A stretch of 64,000 bases of DNA from Conexibacter arvalis (lineage in GTDB: Bacteria; Actinomycetota; Thermoleophilia; Solirubrobacterales; Solirubrobacteraceae), in the NCBI RefSeq assembly GCF_014199525.1, contig NZ_JACHNU010000008.1, positions 124,001 through 188,000 on the forward strand. The letters run 5' to 3'. The translations under genes were made by a program, and so were the position numbers. Under the pieces are notes generated by a model. That model did not search any database, was not told the origin of the DNA, and worked only from the letters and a program-made list of their open reading frames with translations. Shown here piece by piece: positions 8,494-17,768 of the stretch (position 1 is the first letter of the stretch; each line of letters starts with the position of its first letter).

Positions 8494-9576
8494 TCAGGCG
8501 CCGGGCGCCGGCGCGCGCCCGGCAGCCGCCAGCAGCTCGGCGGCGATCGCCTCGGCGGCGTCGGGGCGGGCGAGCGCGGCGGAGGCGGCGGCCATCGTCG
8601 CCAGCCGATCGCGGTCGGCGAGCAGCGCGCCGACCTCGGCGCCGAGCCGCTCGGCGGTCAGCTCGCCGTCGGGCACGATCACGGCGGCGCCGTGGCGCTC
8701 CATCCAGCGGGCGTTGGCGGTCTGGTGGTCGGCCGCGGCGTGCGGATAGGGGATCAGGATCGCCGGCTTGCCGTGGGCGGCGACCTCGAAGATCGAGCCG
8801 CCCGAGCGGGCGACGACGAGGTCGGAGACGAGCAGCGCCTCGCCGAAGCGGTCGATGTAGGGGCGCAGGTCGTAGTGGTCGCCGGGCGCCGAGAGTCTGT
8901 CGTAGTCGCGCTTGCCGGCGGCGTGGAGGATCCGCGCGCCGGCCGCCGGCGGCGTCGCGAACGCCTCCAGCGCGGCGGTGTTGATCGAGCGGGCGCCGAG
9001 CGAGCCGCCGAAGACGAGCACGACCGTCTCGCCCTCCGCGATCCCGAACCGCTCGCGCGCGGCGGCGAGGTCGCTCGCCGGCGGCGGGACCGGGCGGCCG
9101 GTGACGAGGTACTTCCCGCCGTCGCGGCCGTCTAGCGGGAAGGCGAGGCAGAGGCGCCGGGCGAAGCGGGCGAGCAGCTTGTTGGAGATGCCGAGATGGC
9201 TGTCGGCCTCGGTCAGCACGAGCGGGATCCGCAGCGCCGCGGCGGCCGCCCCGACCGTGCCGGCGACGTAGCCGCCCCCGCCCATCACGGCGTCGGGCTT
9301 CAGCTGCTTCAGGATCCTGCGCGCCGCGACGGCGCCGCCGACCGCCTTGCCGACCGCCCGCGCCGCCTTCAGCGGGTTGGTGCGGCTGATCCCCTCGACG
9401 GCGATCGTGCGCAGCTCGTAGCCGGCCGCCGGGACCAGCTCGCGCTCGGCCCGCTCGCCGCCGACGAAGACGACCTCGCAGCCGTCAGCCCGCAGCGCGT
9501 CGGCGACTGCCAGCGCCGGCACCACGTGGCCCGCCGTCCCGCCGGCGGCGATCACGATCCGCGCTGGCGCGGTCAC
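8494..9576 (-). CDS. murG: MurG, UDP-GlcNAc:lipid I N-acetylglucosaminyltransferase
   Basis: Transfers GlcNAc to lipid I to make lipid II on the inner face of the membrane. The product (360 aa) has the N-terminal glycine-rich loop IAAGGTAGHVVPALAVADAL, GGGGYVAGTVGAAA, VTGRPVPP, VFGGSLGARSIN, and the nucleotide-binding segment ARSGGSIFEVAAHGKPAILIPYP. The GTG start lies within ftsW: the two genes overlap by 92 bp. It cannot start much later without losing the first beta strand. It is the last gene of this dcw cluster; murC, ftsQ and ftsZ, which normally follow, are absent here and a convergent gene comes next. Confidence 0.95.
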   Translation of the reverse strand: MTAPARIVIAAGGTAGHVVPALAVADALRADGCEVVFVGGERAERELVPAAGYELRTIAVEGISRTNPLKAARAVGKAVGGAVAARRILKQLKPDAVMGGGGYVAGTVGAAAAALRIPLVLTEADSHLGISNKLLARFARRLCLAFPLDGRDGGKYLVTGRPVPPPASDLAAARERFGIAEGETVVLVFGGSLGARSINTAALEAFATPPAAGARILHAAGKRDYDRLSAPGDHYDLRPYIDRFGEALLVSDLVVARSGGSIFEVAAHGKPAILIPYPHAAADHQTANARWMERHGAAVIVPDGELTAERLGAEVGALLADRDRLATMAAASAALARPDAAEAIAAELLAAAGRAPAPGA

Positions 9577-10774
9577 GCTGCGCGGAGGTGGTCGGACGGC
9601 GTTCCGGATCGACCAGCCGCACGTATGCGCGGTTGCGGTCGGCGAGGTTCAGCAGCAGCCCGACCGCGGTCAGGATCACGATCAGGTTGGTCGGCCCGTA
9701 CGAGACGAACGGCAGCGGCACGCCGGTCAGCGGCGCCATTCCGAGCACGACGAAGATGTTGAGGATCGCCTGGCATGAGATGAGGGCCGTGAGGCCGGTC
9801 GCCAGCAGCTTTGCATATCGGTCGCTCGCGCTCCGCGCGATCCGCAGCCCTGACCAGACGATCAGGCCGAACAGCGCGATCACGACGGTCACGCCGAGCA
9901 GGCCGAGCTCCTCGCCGATGACGGCGAGGATGAAGTCGGTGTGGGCCTCCGGCAGATAGAAGACCTTCTGCACCGACTGGCCGATCCCGACCCCGAAGAA
10001 GCCGCCCGAGCCGAGCGCGATCTGGCCCTGCACCGACTGGAAGCCGCTGCCGCCCTTGTCGGCCCACGGGTCGAGGAACGAGGTCATGCGCTCCTGCTGG
10101 TAGGGCTGCAGCAGGATCAGGAAGATCAGCAGCACGAGTCCGATCCCGGCGCAATAGCCAAGGTACTTCATCGGCACGCCGGCGACGATCAGCACCGAGG
10201 CGACGATCGCGACGATCACGAGCGTCGTGCCGGTGTCGGGCTGGACGATCACGAGCAGGCAGGCGCCGCCGGCGACCAGCCCGACCGGGCTCATCATCCC
10301 TCTGAACGTCTCCAGCTGGCGGGGCCGGCTGGCGAGCACCTGCGCCATGTAGAGGATCAGCGCCAACTTCATGAACTCGGAGGGCTGCGGCGAGAAGAGG
10401 CCCGGCCCCAGCCACGAGCGGGCGCCGTTGACCTCGGTGCCGACGCCCGGGATCAGCACGAGCACGAGCGCGGCGAACGAGCCGATCAGCAGCAGCGGCG
10501 TGAACCGTCTCAGCAGCTCGACGCCGTGGCGCGACATCACGTGCATCGCCGCCAGCGCGATCAGCCCCAGCCCGACGTAGCGGACGAGGTAGGTCGTGCC
10601 GTCGCCGGCGCCGGCGAGCAGGTTGCGCGCCGAGGAGGCGCTGTAGACCATCACCGCGCCGATCGCTATCAGGCAGAGCGTCGCGGTGATGAGCACGCGG
10701 TGCTCGATCGGGCGCGGCTGCGTCGGGACGCGGTCCCGGCGCCTCGCACGCGGGCCGCGGGCGATGCCGAGCAC
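9485..10774 (-). CDS. ftsW: FtsW, SEDS-family septal peptidoglycan glycosyltransferase
   Basis: Polytopic membrane enzyme that polymerises lipid II at the septum together with FtsI. Around ten hydrophobic segments are visible. Family motifs include NGARSWLGPGLFSPQPSEFMKLALI, QPDTGTTLV, EAHTDFILAVIGEELGLLG and GVPLPFVSYG. After the last helix a basic 45-residue tail (DPERRPTTSAQRDRASADRDRRRR...) is encoded in the region shared with the first 92 bases of murG. The start is a GTG at 10774, three bases after the murD stop. RodA is the close paralogue, but the dcw location supports FtsW. Confidence 0.93.
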   Translation of the reverse strand: MLGIARGPRARRRDRVPTQPRPIEHRVLITATLCLIAIGAVMVYSASSARNLLAGAGDGTTYLVRYVGLGLIALAAMHVMSRHGVELLRRFTPLLLIGSFAALVLVLIPGVGTEVNGARSWLGPGLFSPQPSEFMKLALILYMAQVLASRPRQLETFRGMMSPVGLVAGGACLLVIVQPDTGTTLVIVAIVASVLIVAGVPMKYLGYCAGIGLVLLIFLILLQPYQQERMTSFLDPWADKGGSGFQSVQGQIALGSGGFFGVGIGQSVQKVFYLPEAHTDFILAVIGEELGLLGVTVVIALFGLIVWSGLRIARSASDRYAKLLATGLTALISCQAILNIFVVLGMAPLTGVPLPFVSYGPTNLIVILTAVGLLLNLADRNRAYVRLVDPERRPTTSAQRDRASADRDRRRRDGGPRGAGAGSRRRAAG

Positions 10775-10777
10775 CGC

Positions 10778-12103
10778 TCAGGCCTCCTGGGCCAGTCGCC
10801 GGAAGTGGTCGCCGCGCGCCTCGAAGTTCGCGTACTGGTCGAAGCTGGCGCAGGCCGGCGACAGCAGCACGACCTGGCCCGGCCGCGCGGCGGCGCCGGC
10901 CGCCGCGACCGCGTGCTCCATGTCGCCGTCGTCGTGCAGCGGCACGCCGGCCGGCTCGAGCGCGGCGGCGATCTCGGCGGCGCCCTCTCCGATCAGGTGG
11001 ACCGACGCGCAGCGCTCGGCGACCAGCGCGACCAGCGGCGAGAACTCCTGCGCCTTCGTCACCCCGCCGGCGATCAGGCGGACGCTCCCCGGCGGGTACG
11101 AGCGCAGCGCGACGGCCGTGGCGTCGACGTTGGTCGCCTTCGAGTCGTTGACGTAGGCGACGCCGTCGCGCTCGCGGATCGGCTCCAGCCGGTGGGCGAC
11201 GCCGCCGAAGCTGCGCAGGCCGGCGCGGACCGCGTCGCGGTCGATCCCGCGCGCCAGCGCGACGGCGGCGGCGGCCATCGCGTTCTCGCGGTTGTGCGGG
11301 CCGGGGATCCCGATCTCGGCGGCGGCGATCAGCGGCTCCCCCTCCCACGTGATCGTCCCGTCGTCGTGGAGCGCGACGGTCGCGCCGTCCGCGGCGAGGC
11401 CGAAGGTGACGCGCCGCCCCGCGCCGGGCAGCAGCGGCGCGAGGTCGGTCGGGGCGACGGCGACGTCGCCCGGGCGCTGGCGCCGGAAGGCCTCCAGCTT
11501 CGCCTCGCGGTAGGCCTCGAAGGTGCCGTGGCGGTCGAGGTGGTCGGGCGTGACGTTGAGCAGCACCGCGGCCGCCGGCGCGAACGCGATCGTGTCCTCC
11601 AGCTGGTAGCTCGACGACTCGCAGACGACCGTCGTCGCGGGAGCGAGCGCGCCGACCAGCGAGGCGACCGGCGTGCCGACGTTGCCGGCGACCGCGACGG
11701 GCAGGCCGGCCTCGCGGTGGATGTGGCCGAGCAGCTCGGTCGTCGTCGTCTTGCCGTTGGTCCCGGTCACCGCGATGAAGTCGTTGGGCAGCAGGCGCCA
11801 GGCCAGCTCGACCTCGCCGAGCACCGGCAGGCCCCGCTCGCGCGCGAGCGCGACGGCCGGCGCGGTCCCTGGCACGCCGGGGCTCTTGACGAGCGCGCCG
11901 ACGCGGTCGAGGAGGTCGGTTCCCGAGTCATCCACATGCACTTCGACGCCGGCCGCGCGAAGCCTTTCCACCTCCGGCGAGCCGGCGTCGACGCCGATCA
12001 CGGCGGCGCCGCGGCCGTGCAGCAGCAGCGCCGCGGCGATCCCGGAGCGTGCGAGGCCGACGACCAGGAAGGGACCGTCCGGCAGTGCCGGCCGGGCGCT
12101 CAC
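10778..12103 (-). CDS. murD: MurD, UDP-MurNAc-L-alanine:D-glutamate ligase
   Basis: Cytoplasmic Mur ligase adding D-Glu to UDP-MurNAc-L-Ala. The 441-residue protein has the N-terminal nucleotide-binding fold (FLVVGLARSGIAAALLL), ATP loop VTGTNGKTTTTELLGH, central motif NVTPDHLDRHGTFEAYREAK, GPHNRENAMAA and the C-terminal YVNDSKATNVDATAVAL. The GTG start overlaps the mraY stop (GTGA). No AGA arginine codon was noticed in it, in contrast to its membrane-protein neighbours mraY, ftsW and ftsI. Confidence 0.96.
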   Translation of the reverse strand: MSARPALPDGPFLVVGLARSGIAAALLLHGRGAAVIGVDAGSPEVERLRAAGVEVHVDDSGTDLLDRVGALVKSPGVPGTAPAVALARERGLPVLGEVELAWRLLPNDFIAVTGTNGKTTTTELLGHIHREAGLPVAVAGNVGTPVASLVGALAPATTVVCESSSYQLEDTIAFAPAAAVLLNVTPDHLDRHGTFEAYREAKLEAFRRQRPGDVAVAPTDLAPLLPGAGRRVTFGLAADGATVALHDDGTITWEGEPLIAAAEIGIPGPHNRENAMAAAAVALARGIDRDAVRAGLRSFGGVAHRLEPIRERDGVAYVNDSKATNVDATAVALRSYPPGSVRLIAGGVTKAQEFSPLVALVAERCASVHLIGEGAAEIAAALEPAGVPLHDDGDMEHAVAAAGAAARPGQVVLLSPACASFDQYANFEARGDHFRRLAQEA

Positions 12104-13068
12104 CGGATGCTCTGCTGGTAGATCGTGAAGCCGATCGCCGAGCAGACCGCCGCGATGATCCAGAAGCGCAGGATGATCTTCGTCTCCGACCAGCCGCGCA
12201 GCTCGAAGTGGTGGTGGATCGGCGCCATCAGGAAGACCCGTCTCCTGAAGGTCTGGAAGGCGAACACCTGGATCGCGACCGAGAGCGTCTCGATCACGAA
12301 GATCCCGCCAAGGATCACGAGCAGGATCTCGGTCTTCGTCATCACCGCGAGGCCGGCGATCGCGCCGCCGAGGCCGAGCGAGCCGGTGTCGCCCATGAAG
12401 ATGTTCGCCGGGAAGGAGTTGAACCAGAGGAAGCCGACGCATGCCCCGACGAGGCAGGCGGCGAGCAGGCTCAGCTCCTGCTGCCCGGTCGTGATGTAGG
12501 TGATGCCGATGAAGGCGAGCAGGACGATCGCGGCGCAGCCGGCGGCGAGGCCGTCGAGCCCGTCGGTCAGGTTGACGCCCGAGGTCGTGCCGGCGACGAC
12601 GAGGTAGATGAAGACGGGATAGAAGATCCCGAGGTCGATCTGGGCGTCGACGACCCGCAGCCGCAGCGTCGGCTGCAGTCCGGCGCCTCTCGTCGCGATC
12701 AGCCACAGCCCGATCGAGATCACGATCGTCAGGATCAGCTTCGTGCGTCCTCTGACGCCGAGCGAGCGCTTGTGGATCACCTTCGTGTAGTCGTCGACGA
12801 AGCCGATCAGCGCGCAGGCGATCGCCGTCCCGAAGACGCCGATCGCGAGCCAGTCGTAGTTCGTCAGGATCAGGAACGGGATCGAGACGGCGGCGAAGAT
12901 GATGATCCCGCCCATCGTCGGCGTGCCGGCCTTCGAATGGTGGCCCTCCGGCCCCTCCTCGCGGATGTGCTGGCCGAACTCGCGCTCGCGGATGAAGGCG
13001 ATGAAGCGCGGGCTGAGGAAGATGCAGAGCAGCAGCGAGGCGGTCCCCGCGATCAGGATCCGTCCCAT
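12100..13068 (-). CDS. mraY: MraY, phospho-MurNAc-pentapeptide translocase
   Basis: Membrane enzyme that loads UDP-MurNAc-pentapeptide onto undecaprenyl phosphate to form lipid I. The 322-residue protein has about ten transmembrane helices and all family signatures: EGHHSKAGTPTMGG, the DDYTK Asp pair, NLTDGLDGLA, FMGDTGSLGLGG, and MAPIHHHFEL near the C-terminus. It starts with ATG four bases after the murE stop. In most dcw clusters murF lies between murE and mraY; here there is no room for it. Confidence 0.97.
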   Translation of the reverse strand: MGRILIAGTASLLLCIFLSPRFIAFIREREFGQHIREEGPEGHHSKAGTPTMGGIIIFAAVSIPFLILTNYDWLAIGVFGTAIACALIGFVDDYTKVIHKRSLGVRGRTKLILTIVISIGLWLIATRGAGLQPTLRLRVVDAQIDLGIFYPVFIYLVVAGTTSGVNLTDGLDGLAAGCAAIVLLAFIGITYITTGQQELSLLAACLVGACVGFLWFNSFPANIFMGDTGSLGLGGAIAGLAVMTKTEILLVILGGIFVIETLSVAIQVFAFQTFRRRVFLMAPIHHHFELRGWSETKIILRFWIIAAVCSAIGFTIYQQSIR

Positions 13069-13072
13069 CTCG

Positions 13073-14593
13073 CTACGCCGCCTTGCCCGCGCCGGTGCTC
13101 GACGGGGTGCCGCTGCCGCCGGCGCCGCGGGCGCGCAGCGCCTCGCGGGCGACGGTCACGTCGTCGAACGGGAGCTTCTCGCCGTTGGCGAACTCCTGGC
13201 CCTGCTCGTGGCCCTTGCCGGCGATCACGACGACGTCGCCGGGACGGGCCGCGGCGACGGCGTCGAAGATCGACCGGCGGCGGTCGACCTCGACGTGGAC
13301 GTGGGGGCCGGTGCCGGTCCCCTCCACGACGTCGCGCAGGATCTGCTCGGGCGGCTCGGAGCGGGGGTTGTCTGAAGTCACGTACGCCTCGTCGGCGAGA
13401 CGGGCCGCGATCCCCCCCATCAGCGGGCGCTTGCCGCGATCGCGGTCGCCGCCGCAGCCGAAGACGCACAGCACGCGCCCCTCGGTCAGGCCGCGGGCCG
13501 CTCTCAGCACGTTGTCGAGCGAGTCGGGCGTGTGGGCGTAGTCGACCAGCACGGCGAACGGCTGCCCCTCGTCGACCGGCTCGAAGCGACCGGGGACGCG
13601 GCCGGCGGTCGGCAGCGCAGCGGCGATCTCGGCGAGCGGGACGCCGAGCGCGCGGACGGCGGCGACGGCGCCGAGCACGTTCTCGACGTTGAAGCGGCCG
13701 GGCAGCGGCGTGCGCAGCTCCAGCGGGCCCTCGGGCGTCCGCGCGGTGAAGGTCGAGCCGGTCAGCCCGGTCGCCACGTCGCTCGCGCGGTAGTCGGCGT
13801 CGGCGTCGATCGCGATCGTCACCAGCGGCGCGTCGGCGGCGCGGATCTCGTCGGCCAGCCTGGCGCCCCAGGGATCGTCGACGTTGACGACCGCGACGCC
13901 CGGGCGCTCCCCGTGGGCTGGCAGGAACAGCTGCCGCTTGGCGGCGTAGTAGTCGTCCATCGTCGGGTGGAAGTCCAGGTGGTCCTGCGTCAGGTTGGTG
14001 AAGATCGCGGCGGCATGGCGGACCGCGTCGGCGCGGTGGAGTCTCAGCGCGTGCGAGGAGACCTCGATCGCGGCGGCGACGTCGCCGCCGTCGACCATCG
14101 CGCGGAAGTCGCGCTGCAGCTCGATCGCCTCGGCGGTCGTGCGCGTCACGTCGTGCTCCTCGCCGCCGACGATCGAGGTGACGGTGCCGAGCAGGCCGGT
14201 CTGGCGGCCGGCGGCCTCGAGCAGGCCGCGGACGAGGAAGGCGGTCGTCGTCTTGCCGTTGGTGCCGGTGACGCCGACGACGTCCAGCGCCTCGCTGGGG
14301 CGGCCGTAGAAGGCGGCCGCGGCCGGCGCCATCGCGGCGCGGACCGACGCGACCCGCACCTCCGGAACGCCGAGCCCGAGCGGCCGCTCGACGACGAGCG
14401 CCGACGCGCCGCGTGCGACGGCGTCGGGCGCGAAGTCGTGCCCGTCGCGCGTGAAGCCGGGCACGCAGAAGAAGAGCGTTCCCGGCTGGACCGTCCGATT
14501 GTCGTAGGCGAGCGCGGTGACCTCGGTCTCACCGGCGGCGGTGGCGAGCGCGGAGGCATCTGCGGCGCTGGCCATCACGTCCAGCAGCTTCAT
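13073..14593 (-). CDS. murE: MurE, UDP-MurNAc-tripeptide synthetase (meso-DAP type)
   Basis: Adds the third residue of the stem peptide. Of the 506 residues, the ATP loop VTGTNGKTTT is at 108-117, the central motif NLTQDHLDFHPTMDDYYAAK near 200-219 and VDYAHTPDSLDNVL near 350-364. DNPR at 408-411, followed by SEPP, is the motif associated with meso-diaminopimelate selection, so the wall is expected to be DAP-type. A final Gly/Ser/Thr-rich tail follows the third domain. It starts with ATG at 14593, about 50 bp after ftsI. Confidence 0.96.
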   Translation of the reverse strand: MKLLDVMASAADASALATAAGETEVTALAYDNRTVQPGTLFFCVPGFTRDGHDFAPDAVARGASALVVERPLGLGVPEVRVASVRAAMAPAAAAFYGRPSEALDVVGVTGTNGKTTTAFLVRGLLEAAGRQTGLLGTVTSIVGGEEHDVTRTTAEAIELQRDFRAMVDGGDVAAAIEVSSHALRLHRADAVRHAAAIFTNLTQDHLDFHPTMDDYYAAKRQLFLPAHGERPGVAVVNVDDPWGARLADEIRAADAPLVTIAIDADADYRASDVATGLTGSTFTARTPEGPLELRTPLPGRFNVENVLGAVAAVRALGVPLAEIAAALPTAGRVPGRFEPVDEGQPFAVLVDYAHTPDSLDNVLRAARGLTEGRVLCVFGCGGDRDRGKRPLMGGIAARLADEAYVTSDNPRSEPPEQILRDVVEGTGTGPHVHVEVDRRRSIFDAVAAARPGDVVVIAGKGHEQGQEFANGEKLPFDDVTVAREALRARGAGGSGTPSSTGAGKAA

Positions 14594-14643
14594 CGGGCGA
14601 CGAGTGTACCCAGCCGACCCGACCGCTCCCCTGCCGGCCCCGG

Positions 14644-16308
14644 TCAATTCGGTCTGACGCCGAAGTACGGCAGCGCCCACGCCGCGATCTTCTGGAAGGC
14701 CGGCGCGGCGACCTGCCCGCCGTAGATCGAGCCCTGCGGCTCGTCGACGACGACCGCGATCAGCAGCTTCGGGTCGCTGGCCGGCGCGAAGCCCATGAAC
14801 GAGGCGATGTAGCGCGATCTCGAGTACTCGCCCGTTCTGGCGTCGACCTTGTTGGCGGTGCCGGTCTTGCCGGCGAGGTCGTAGCCGGGGATCTCGGCCT
14901 CCGCGGCCGTGCCGCCGGCCGCCAGCACGCCCCTCAGCATCTCGCGCACCTCGGCCGCCGTCTGGCGCGAGATCACTCGTCTGCCGGGGTCGAGCGGCCG
15001 TCTGACCCCGCCGACCTCGTCGATCAGGCGCGGCGTGCGGAGGATGCCGCCGTTGGCGACCGCCGCGTACGCCTGCATCATCTGCATCGGCGTGACGGCC
15101 GCGCCCTGGCCGATCGGCAGGTTGGCGATCGAGGAGCCGGAGTAGTCGTCGTAGGTCGGCACGATCCCCTGCTCCTCGCCGGGAAGCGCGACGCCGGTCG
15201 GTCTGCCGAAGCCGAATCTGTCGACCCACTGGCTGAACCGTCTCGCGCCCATGTCGAGCGCGACCTTGACCGTGCCGATATTGCTCGACTCGGCGATGAT
15301 CTGCGCGACGCTCGCCGTCTCCTCCCCGCGCGGGTGGTCGTCGTGGAGTATGCGGTCGGCGACCGGCAGCTCGACCGGCAGGTGGTAGGTCTTGTCGGGT
15401 GTCGCCGTGCCGTCCTCGAGCGCGCCGGCGACCGTGAACGCCTTGAAGGTCGAGCCGGGCTCGTAGGTGATGCCGACCGCGCGGTTGGCGTTCGCCCAGG
15501 CCGGCGCGCCGCCGGGGTTGTTGGCGTCGACGCGCGGCCAGTTCGCGAGCGCGAGGATCTCGCTCGTCTGCGGGTTCATCACGATCGCGGTCGCGCCTCT
15601 GACCGGACGCCACAGCTGGCCGACGCCCTCCAACACCGACTCGACCTTGTCCTGCAGCGCCGCGTCGAGCGTCAGTCTGATGTCCCTGCCCGGGACGGTC
15701 GGCGACACGTCCTTGATCGAGATCGGCTGGCCGAGCGCGTCGTTGACGATCCGCTGCACGCCGTCCTGGCCGCGCAGGATCCTGTCCTGGCCGTACTCGA
15801 GGCCGGTGCCGCCGCCGGGCTCCTCGCTCGCCGAGCCGAGCACCTGCGAGGCCGACCAGCCGCGCGGATAGGTCCGCAGCGAGCTGGCGGTGAGCGCGAT
15901 CCCCTCGATCCCGAGCTTCTTGACCTTGTTGGCCTGCTCGGCGGGGAGGCGCCGCGCGAGGTAGACGAAGCCCGACCTGGTGTCGAGCTTTCTGAGGATC
16001 TCCTCCGGCTGCACGCCGAGCAGCGGCGCGAGCGCGTTGGCCGTTCTGAGCGGCTCTCTGATCAGGTACGGCGTCGCCGAGATGTCGCTCGCCGCCTCCG
16101 AGACGGCGAGGTAGCTGCCGCGGCGGTCGGTGATCGCGCCGCGCGGCGCGGGCAGCTCGAGCGTCTGCACCTGCTGGGTGGCGGCCGCCTGCTTCAGCGC
16201 CGGCGCCTTGACCGCGCCGAGCCAGCCGGCGCGGACGAACGCCGCGCCGAGCGCGAGCACGAAGATCAGGAAGAGGAAGCCGATGCGCCGGTCGGTCAGG
16301 CTCGGCAT
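14644..16308 (-). CDS. ftsI: FtsI, septal class B penicillin-binding protein
   Basis: Division-specific D,D-transpeptidase, 554 residues. One N-terminal membrane anchor (residues 9-27) is followed by the PBP dimerisation domain (APRGAITDRRGSYLAVS) and the transpeptidase domain with all three active-site motifs: S286-TFK (in EPGSTFKAFT), SSN at 341-343 and KTG at 480-482. There are no PASTA repeats, unlike StkP-linked PBPs. I chose the ATG at 16308 because GAGG lies six bases upstream; a GTG at 16320, overlapping the preceding stop, would add four residues. Many arginines use AGA. Confidence 0.95.
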   Translation of the reverse strand: MPSLTDRRIGFLFLIFVLALGAAFVRAGWLGAVKAPALKQAAATQQVQTLELPAPRGAITDRRGSYLAVSEAASDISATPYLIREPLRTANALAPLLGVQPEEILRKLDTRSGFVYLARRLPAEQANKVKKLGIEGIALTASSLRTYPRGWSASQVLGSASEEPGGGTGLEYGQDRILRGQDGVQRIVNDALGQPISIKDVSPTVPGRDIRLTLDAALQDKVESVLEGVGQLWRPVRGATAIVMNPQTSEILALANWPRVDANNPGGAPAWANANRAVGITYEPGSTFKAFTVAGALEDGTATPDKTYHLPVELPVADRILHDDHPRGEETASVAQIIAESSNIGTVKVALDMGARRFSQWVDRFGFGRPTGVALPGEEQGIVPTYDDYSGSSIANLPIGQGAAVTPMQMMQAYAAVANGGILRTPRLIDEVGGVRRPLDPGRRVISRQTAAEVREMLRGVLAAGGTAAEAEIPGYDLAGKTGTANKVDARTGEYSRSRYIASFMGFAPASDPKLLIAVVVDEPQGSIYGGQVAAPAFQKIAAWALPYFGVRPN

Positions 16309-16316
16309 GGACGGCC

Positions 16317-17768
16317 TCACGCGGTCGGCGCGCTCGCGCCGCCGCCGGTGGTAGCCGGATCGGTCGACGCGCTGTCGGAGGTCGTGCCGGTCGTCCCGGT
16401 GGCGCCGGTGGCGGTGCCGCCGGTGCCGGTCGCGGTCGTGTCGGACATGCCGGTCGAGCCGCTGCCGGTCGTGGCGGCGCCCGTGTCGGGCGTCGCGCCG
16501 GTGGCGCCGGTGGCGCCGGTGGCGGCTCCGGTCGTGCCGGTCGCCGTGCCGGTGGTGCCGGCGCCGCTGGTCGCGCCGTCGCTCGTGCCCGTCGCGACTG
16601 TCCCGGTCGAGTCGGTCGCGTCGGCGCTCGCGCCGCTCGTCGTCGTGCCGCCGTCGGTCGAGGTCGCGGCGCCGCCGTCGCCGGTGGCGCCGGTCGCGGC
16701 GCCGCCGGCGAGCGCGCTGGCGGTCACCGTCTCGGGCGCGTCGGGGACGCGCATCGTGTGCAGCGCGGTCCGTGCGTCGTCGCGGCGCGCCTGGATGAAG
16801 CGCGGCGAGCCCTGCGGCGGCATCACGAGGCCCATCTGCGCCGCGGCGGCGGTGATCCGCTCGGTGCTGGAGAGCCGCGAGATGTCCGACCGCATCGCCT
16901 GGTTCTGCTCCTGCAGCCTGGCGCTCTGCTCGACCGCGGCGCCGATCCCGGCGTTCAGTCTCAGCAGCGACAGCTGCAGCGTGACGAGGCCGACGAGCAG
17001 TGTGCCGACGAGCACGATCCACAGGCGGCCGCCGATCAGGCGCTCGAGCAGACGGTGGTCGGGCAGCGCCCGCACCCACGCGACGAAGCGGGCGCCGAGC
17101 GGCAGGTCGGGACGGCTGGCCTGCCTCGGTGCGGGCGCGGGCGCGGGGCGGCGAACGGGGCGCACGGGCGCCGGCGCGCTCTCGCGCAGCGGCAGCGCGG
17201 CGGCCGCCGACGCGGCCGCGGCGACGCGCCCGGCGAGCGGGCCGGAGATGCGGCGGGCCGACGCGGCGGCGCGCCCGGCCCCCGCGCTCGCCGCGCGAGC
17301 GGACGCGGCGGCGCGACCGGCGCCGATGCCGGCGGCGCGGGCGGATGCGGCACGGGCCGAAGCGGCGGCGCGACCGGTGCCGGCGCTCGCGGCGCGGGAG
17401 CTCGCGGCGCGTGCGGACGCGGCAGCGCGCTTCGGCACGGCGGGACGGCTCGGCGCGGAGGCGCGCGGCGCGGGCGCTCCCCCGCTCTCGCGGCCCGGGG
17501 CCGTGCGCGGCGCGGGCGGCAGCTCGACGCGCTTGGCGCGGCGCTGCTTCGGGGCGGCCTGCGCGGCCTGGGCGGCGGCGACCCGCTCGTGCAGGCCGGT
17601 CGCGCGGCTCGACGCCGCCGGCTGGAAGCCGGTCGCGCGCTCCTGCTGCGCCGGGGCGGCCGGTCCGGAGACGCGGCGGGCCGGCGCGCCGGGCGCCCGG
17701 CGTCTGCCGCCGTGGCCGGCGCCGCCGGCGCGGCGGCGGGCGGCCGCGGTCGCGGGGGCGGGCGTCAC
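16317..17768 (-). CDS. FtsL-like division protein with long disordered N- and C-terminal regions
   Basis: Position between rsmH and ftsI, one transmembrane helix and a following coiled coil mark this as the FtsL equivalent, the bitopic partner of FtsQ/FtsB. At 483 residues it is about four times the usual size. Roughly 255 N-terminal, cytoplasmic residues are Ala/Arg/Pro-rich and contain imperfect repeats of the type AAASARAASA-GAGR. The helix reads LWIVLVGTLLVGLVTLQLSL, then a short leucine/glutamine coiled coil ending ITAAAAQMGLVMPPQG, as in FtsL. About 150 extracellular residues rich in Thr, Gly, Ala and Ser follow, with GATGATGAT-like stretches. The GTG start overlaps the rsmH stop. The core assignment is solid by context; the tails have no recognised function. 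Confidence 0.75.
   Translation of the reverse strand: MTPAPATAAARRRAGGAGHGGRRRAPGAPARRVSGPAAPAQQERATGFQPAASSRATGLHERVAAAQAAQAAPKQRRAKRVELPPAPRTAPGRESGGAPAPRASAPSRPAVPKRAAASARAASSRAASAGTGRAAASARAASARAAGIGAGRAAASARAASAGAGRAAASARRISGPLAGRVAAAASAAAALPLRESAPAPVRPVRRPAPAPAPRQASRPDLPLGARFVAWVRALPDHRLLERLIGGRLWIVLVGTLLVGLVTLQLSLLRLNAGIGAAVEQSARLQEQNQAMRSDISRLSSTERITAAAAQMGLVMPPQGSPRFIQARRDDARTALHTMRVPDAPETVTASALAGGAATGATGDGGAATSTDGGTTTSGASADATDSTGTVATGTSDGATSGAGTTGTATGTTGAATGATGATGATPDTGAATTGSGSTGMSDTTATGTGGTATGATGTTGTTSDSASTDPATTGGGASAPTA

Noticed and set aside
14644-16308. FtsI as a mycobacterial-type PASTA penicillin-binding protein
   Set aside because: The protein ends shortly after the transpeptidase domain and no PASTA repeats follow.
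16317-16750. Thr/Gly/Ala-rich codon repeats as a CRISPR or tandem DNA repeat array
   Set aside because: Spacing is irregular, units differ, and the frame is continuous with the FtsL-like protein; it is low-complexity coding sequence.
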